A DNA stretch of 64,000 nt from Sphingobacterium humi (GTDB taxonomy: Bacteria; Bacteroidota; Bacteroidia; Sphingobacteriales; Sphingobacteriaceae), in the NCBI RefSeq assembly GCF_009768885.1, contig NZ_WSQA01000010.1, positions 62,001 through 126,000 of the forward strand, in the 5' to 3' direction. The notes beneath the pieces are model-generated. The model worked only from the letters and a program-made list of their open reading frames with translations, had not been told where the DNA came from and made no database searches. A program made the position numbers and the translations under genes. This document shows, piece after piece, positions 60,513 to 64,000 of the stretch. Position 1 is the first letter of the stretch. Every line of letters starts with the position of its first letter.

Positions 60513-61475
60513 TTACATTTTCAAGCCGATTTCTCTCAATCGTTCATCAAGATATTGTCCGGCTGTATAATCTTCATATACTTTTGGGTGGTTTTCATCA
60601 ATACAAGAGTCTAGGCTTGCCAGGCTCATGCTTGCTTTCGGGTGCAAGAAGAATGGCACTGAAAAACGTGATGTCCCCATTAACTCGCGCGGTGGATTAA
60701 CCACACGGTGCGTAGTCGATTTCAATTTATTGTTGGTCAAACGTTGCAGCATATCCCCAACATTTACCACCACATCTTTACCTTTAGCTTTAATCGGAAA
60801 CCATTCGCCGTCTTTGGTGAATACTTCCAATCCATCGGCACTCGCGCCAATCAATAGGGTAATTAAATTGATGTCCTCGTGTGCTCCCGCGCGTACGGCA
60901 TCAGGTGATATAGCATCCGGATTCTCAATAGGGAAGTAGTGGATGGCACGAAGAATCGAATTTCCGTTGATCACATATTGTTCGAAATAGTCTTCCGGTA
61001 ATTCTAAGTAGGTGGCAATTGCTTTCAACAAGTTACGGCCTGCATCTTCCAGTTTTTTGTAAATCTCAGCAGTCGTAGTATTGAAAGCAGGTAATTCCGC
61101 TACTTCAGGATTGTCTGGAAAATCCATTTTAGAATATTCCTCACCAACGATGGTTTGCCCACGCTGCCAGAATTCCTTCAAATCTGGTGTGGTAGAATCT
61201 TTTGCTTTTTCACGTCCTTTTGCGGTATAACCACGTTGGCCAGCAAGCTCCGGGAATTCATATTTACGTTTGATATCTTCCGGAAGGCCGAAGAACTGTT
61301 TTACATTATCGTATAAGCTATCGATTAGCTCATCGGATAAGCCATGGTTGGCGATGGTAACAAAGCCTGTTTCATTGAAGGCTGTACCGATATCATGCAC
61401 AAACTGAGCGCGTTGTTCCGGGCTCCCTTGCGTATAGTGCGTTAAATCTAATCGTGGGATGTTTACTAATGCCAT
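60513..61475 (-). CDS. 2-oxoglutarate/Fe(II)-dependent oxygenase, isopenicillin N synthase family
   Basis: Non-haem iron oxygenase of 320 residues with the DIOX_N and 2OG-FeII_Oxy domains. The start IPRLDLTHYTQGSPEQRAQF and GFVTIANHGLSDELIDSLYD are DIOX_N. The iron ligands are His and Asp in AHEDINLITLLIG and the distal His in KSTTHRVVNPP. The 2-oxoglutarate-binding Arg-x-Ser is RFSVPFF. Family members hydroxylate small molecules; the substrate here is unknown. I see no beta-lactam genes around it. The ATG at 61475 has a -7 box 18 bp upstream. Confidence 0.92.
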   Translation of the reverse strand: MALVNIPRLDLTHYTQGSPEQRAQFVHDIGTAFNETGFVTIANHGLSDELIDSLYDNVKQFFGLPEDIKRKYEFPELAGQRGYTAKGREKAKDSTTPDLKEFWQRGQTIVGEEYSKMDFPDNPEVAELPAFNTTTAEIYKKLEDAGRNLLKAIATYLELPEDYFEQYVINGNSILRAIHYFPIENPDAISPDAVRAGAHEDINLITLLIGASADGLEVFTKDGEWFPIKAKGKDVVVNVGDMLQRLTNNKLKSTTHRVVNPPRELMGTSRFSVPFFLHPKASMSLASLDSCIDENHPKVYEDYTAGQYLDERLREIGLKM

Positions 61476-61492
61476 GTTTAATGATTTGTGTA

Positions 61493-61500
61493 CAAAGTTA
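61493..61500 (-). promoter_or_regulatory. -7 promoter box of the 2OG/Fe(II) oxygenase gene
   Basis: TAACTTTG on the minus strand fits TAnnTTTG; 17 bp before the ATG. Confidence 0.55.
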
Positions 61501-61678
61501 AGCGAATAAAACCCGTAAATGCAGCATCGTTGTTTATAACCTCGGAATTATATGCGTTAAGTTTTTGGTAATCAGTATTTAAAAGTTTTCCACAATTCTA
61601 AAACAAACGGCTGATTCCGCGATTATGCGAATAATTAATCCATCTACGTCAAAGATTTATTAAAATATCATAAAAGAG

Positions 61679-61709
61679 TTGGTTTTTTAAAATGTAAGCG
61701 TTAAATTTG
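61679..61709 (+). promoter_or_regulatory. Bacteroidota-type promoter of the marR-fad operon
   Basis: TTG at 61679-61681 and TAAATTTG at 61702-61709, 20 nt apart, an excellent consensus match. The predicted start of transcription lies about 35 nt before the ATG at 61749, and so excludes the more upstream in-frame ATG at 61707. Confidence 0.7.
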
Positions 61710-61748
61710 TTATGCTTGCATAATAAATATCAACGTAGCGTCCCAAAT

Positions 61749-62195
61749 ATGAGCCAAGAGAACACCATCGATTATTTTTTAAAGACTGCCTGGCAGACGG
61801 TAGCGAATAAGTATAATGTAATTGCATCGCAACATGGTTTTACACAGGCTGCTGGTTATATTTTAATTAATATACATCGGGAAGGTACGCCTGTTTCACA
61901 GATCGCCAATTCTACCGGGGTAAAGACGACTTCATTATCCAGGGTGTTGAATAACCTGGAAAGCTTAGGATTCATCTACCGGGAAACCAGTGAAACGGAT
62001 AAGCGCTCGGTAAAGGTATACTTGACGGAACTGGGAAAAGAAAAGCGCAAGGTGGCGAAAGATGTTGTGCGGGAATTCAATGACTTCCTGAATGGTTCTT
62101 TCTCCGAAAAAGAGCGCGCGAATTTGATAAAAGTATTGAGCAAGATAAATGAGTTAGCTGCGAACTATGCTCCGCAGGTGAAAATTGAGCAATAA
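61749..62195 (+). CDS. MarR-family transcriptional regulator
   Basis: Winged helix-turn-helix protein of 148 residues. The DNA-binding part reads TQAAGYILINIHREGTPVSQ, IANSTGVKTTSLSRVLNNLE (recognition helix) and LGFIYRETSETDKRSVKVYL (wing with the conserved DxRS). The start at 61749 (MSQENTID) follows from the promoter position. The gene is 21 bp upstream of a fatty-acid beta-oxidation gene, the same order as in many Bacteroidota, so it probably controls fatty-acid degradation, perhaps in response to acyl-CoA or fatty acids. Confidence 0.93.
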   Translation: MSQENTIDYFLKTAWQTVANKYNVIASQHGFTQAAGYILINIHREGTPVSQIANSTGVKTTSLSRVLNNLESLGFIYRETSETDKRSVKVYLTELGKEKRKVAKDVVREFNDFLNGSFSEKERANLIKVLSKINELAANYAPQVKIEQ

Positions 62196-62216
62196 ACCCT
62201 AAAGAAATTATAAGAT

Positions 62217-64000
62217 ATGAATAGAAATATTAAAAGAGTAGCTGTATTAGGATCCGGTGTGATGGGATCACGAATTGCTTGCCACTTTGCTAATATCGGT
62301 GTTGAGGTTTTATTATTGGATATTGTACCCCGTGAGTTGTTGCCTGCAGAGGCAGCGAAGGGATTAACTTTAGAAAGTCCCTTGGTGCGCAATCGCATTG
62401 TAAACCAATCTTTAGAAACGGCGGTTAAGTCGAATCCTGCACCTTTGTTCAGCAAATCTTTTGCAAAGCGTATTTCTACCGGAAATTTCGACGATGACAT
62501 GTCCAAGATTGCTGATGCTGATTGGGTAATCGAAGTTGTTGTCGAGCGTTTAGACATTAAGAAGACGGTTTTTGAGCAGGTAGAGAAATTTCGCAAACCA
62601 GGAACTTTGATTACCTCGAATACCTCCGGTATTCCGATCCATTTGATGGAGGAAGGTCGTTCCGAAGACTTTAAAGCACATTTCTGCGGTACCCACTTCT
62701 TCAACCCGCCACGTTATCTGCAATTATTGGAGATTATTCCTACGCCAGATACCAAGAAGGAAGTTGTTGACTTCCTGATGGAGTTTGGCGATAAGATGCT
62801 AGGCAAAACTGTGGTTTTATGTAAAGATACACCGGCCTTTATCGGCAACCGTATTGGGGTCTACTCCATGCTAGCTTTAACACATTTGGTAGAGAAAATG
62901 GACCTAACGGTAGAAGAGGTGGATAAATACACAGGTCCGGCGATGGGGCACCCCAAATCTGCGACTTTCCGTACAGCCGATGTGGTTGGCTTGGATACCT
63001 TAGTGAATGTGGCCAACGGATTAGCGCAGAATGCGCCAGACGATGAGGCTAAGGGTGTTTTCCAATTGCCAGGTTTTATTACCAAAATGGTAGAGAACAA
63101 ATGGCTAGGCGAGAAAACCAAAAAAGGATTCTATGAAAAGGTAAAAGATGCCAATGGCAATTCGGAGATACTTTCCTTAAACCTGAAGACTTTTGAATAC
63201 GGAACACAGCAGAAGGTGAAGTCTGCTACTTTGGAAGCCACCAAAGCCGTAGAAGATATCCGTAAGCGCATGAAAGTTTACGAGCAGGGAACTGATAAAG
63301 CTGCGGAGTTATTCCGTGCGATGCATTACCCTTTGTTCGAATATGTTTCCAAACGCGTTCCTGAGATTACCGATGATTTCTTCCGTATCGATGACGCCAT
63401 GCGTGCCGGATTCGGATGGGAAATCGGACCTTTTGAAGTGTGGGATGCCCTTGGTGTTCGGGAAACGATTGAAAAAATTAAAAAAGAAGAAAAAAGACTG
63501 CCGGGTCAGGATGGCGAAGTGGCTCAATGGGTACACGATATGCTTGCTGCCGGTTGCGAATCCTTCTATAAAGTAGAAAATGGCGTACGCCAATACTACG
63601 ATATTGCATCAAAATCTTATAAAGCAATTCCTGGAACGGAAGATCTGATTGTATTAGACCATATCCGTGACAGTAAAACAGTTTGGAAAAACTCTGGCGT
63701 GTCTATTATCGACCTAGGTGATGGCATCCTAAATTGTGAGTTCCATACAAAAATGAATACCATTGGTGGCGATGTCATTCAAGGTATCAATAAAGCTATC
63801 GACCTCGCGGAAAAAGAATACCGCGGATTGGTCATCTCCAACGACGGGAAGAACTTCTCTGCCGGTGCTAATATCGGCATGATCTTCATGATGGCGGTAG
63901 AGCAAGATTTTGATGAATTGAATATGGCTGTTCGCATGTTCCAGAATACAGCGATGCGCATCCGTTACTCCGCCATTCCGGTGGTAGTGGCTCCTTTCCA
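62217..64000 (+). CDS. bifunctional 3-hydroxyacyl-CoA dehydrogenase/enoyl-CoA hydratase, 3' end outside the window
   Basis: Beta-oxidation enzyme. The ATG at 62217 (MNRNIKRVAVLGSGVMG) opens a frame that is still open at 64000, nearly 595 codons. The N-terminal NAD-binding Rossmann domain has GSGVMG at 13-18, VIEVVVERLDIKKTVFEQVE, LITSNTSGIPI and FCGTHFFNPPRYLQLLEIIP (catalytic His). The C-terminal dehydrogenase domain includes KDTPAFIGNRIG and AGFGWEIGPFEVWDALGV. After about residue 490 an enoyl-CoA hydratase/crotonase domain begins (SIIDLGDGILNCEFHTKMNT; FSAGANIG is the oxyanion-hole region). The order, dehydrogenase first, is the reverse of E. coli FadB/FadJ. The reading frame follows marR by 21 bp. 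A thiolase gene is expected beyond the edge. Confidence 0.93.
   Translation, partial: MNRNIKRVAVLGSGVMGSRIACHFANIGVEVLLLDIVPRELLPAEAAKGLTLESPLVRNRIVNQSLETAVKSNPAPLFSKSFAKRISTGNFDDDMSKIADADWVIEVVVERLDIKKTVFEQVEKFRKPGTLITSNTSGIPIHLMEEGRSEDFKAHFCGTHFFNPPRYLQLLEIIPTPDTKKEVVDFLMEFGDKMLGKTVVLCKDTPAFIGNRIGVYSMLALTHLVEKMDLTVEEVDKYTGPAMGHPKSATFRTADVVGLDTLVNVANGLAQNAPDDEAKGVFQLPGFITKMVENKWLGEKTKKGFYEKVKDANGNSEILSLNLKTFEYGTQQKVKSATLEATKAVEDIRKRMKVYEQGTDKAAELFRAMHYPLFEYVSKRVPEITDDFFRIDDAMRAGFGWEIGPFEVWDALGVRETIEKIKKEEKRLPGQDGEVAQWVHDMLAAGCESFYKVENGVRQYYDIASKSYKAIPGTEDLIVLDHIRDSKTVWKNSGVSIIDLGDGILNCEFHTKMNTIGGDVIQGINKAIDLAEKEYRGLVISNDGKNFSAGANIGMIFMMAVEQDFDELNMAVRMFQNTAMRIRYSAIPVVVAPF

Noticed and set aside
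60513..61475. Isopenicillin N synthase proper, indicating beta-lactam synthesis
   Set aside because: Only the general 2OG/Fe(II) family is supported; no ACV synthetase or related gene is nearby, and many Bacteroidota carry such oxygenases.
62165..63593. Minus-strand frames at the right end
   Set aside because: They are antisense to the 3-hydroxyacyl-CoA dehydrogenase frame, which is continuous from 62217 to the window edge with clear catalytic motifs.

Overview
The window looks like chromosomal DNA of a Bacteroidota bacterium, most likely Sphingobacteriaceae (Sphingobacterium or a close relative). The evidence is three SusC/SusD outer-membrane uptake pairs, the type IX secretion/gliding core gldKLMN, a ribosomal protein S16 with a long acidic tail, DUF2723, DUF4271 and PCMD-domain proteins, GlnRS, and many promoters of the Bacteroidota type (-7 box TAnnTTTG, sometimes with TTG about 20 nt upstream). 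No tRNA, rRNA, CRISPR array or phage gene was seen.

Layout. 1-10.5 kb: two consecutive susC/susD loci; the first is cut by the left edge and carries an extra small lipoprotein, the second has its own promoter and long AT-rich leader. 10.6-16.8 kb: housekeeping genes (Mrp-type ATPase, an AsmA-like/GT51 transglycosylase, hpt, tag, DUF4271 and hemD). 17.4-22.1 kb: gldKLMN, followed by a JmjC/cupin-like protein. 23.1-26.6 kb: a minus-strand cluster of LysR regulator, TsdA-like dihaem cytochrome c, exported DsrE-like protein and ModA-like binding protein, with a LysR-type palindrome in front of the cytochrome gene; it looks like a small periplasmic sulfur-oxidation locus. 26.6-32.9 kb: an AddA/AddB-like helicase-nuclease pair.

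33.1-40.3 kb is the most unusual part. rpsP and rimM, usually neighbours, are separated by a minus-strand susC/susD pair. This pair is bracketed by two composite palindromic repeat elements (33723-34201 and 39180-39750) and preceded by two LacI-type operator palindromes. A related MITE-like element (about 150-190 bp, about 40-50 bp terminal inverted repeats) occurs four times between 33.8 and 45.1 kb, and 7-bp periodic repeats sit at several gene borders.

40.4-64 kb: a SAM-I riboswitch in front of metF, a thioredoxin-fold protein, dnaK, a DUF2723 membrane protein, glnS, an exported FAD-type protein, a beta-carbonic anhydrase with a SulP transporter and a small membrane protein (probable bicarbonate handling), a HerA-like ATPase, a sugar nucleotidyltransferase, DUF2459 and MmcQ/YjbR proteins, a PCMD lipoprotein with a beta-barrel partner, a 2-oxoglutarate/Fe(II) oxygenase, and a MarR regulator leading into a fused 3-hydroxyacyl-CoA dehydrogenase/enoyl-CoA hydratase that runs off the right edge.

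All family assignments were made by reading the protein sequences; no database search was possible.
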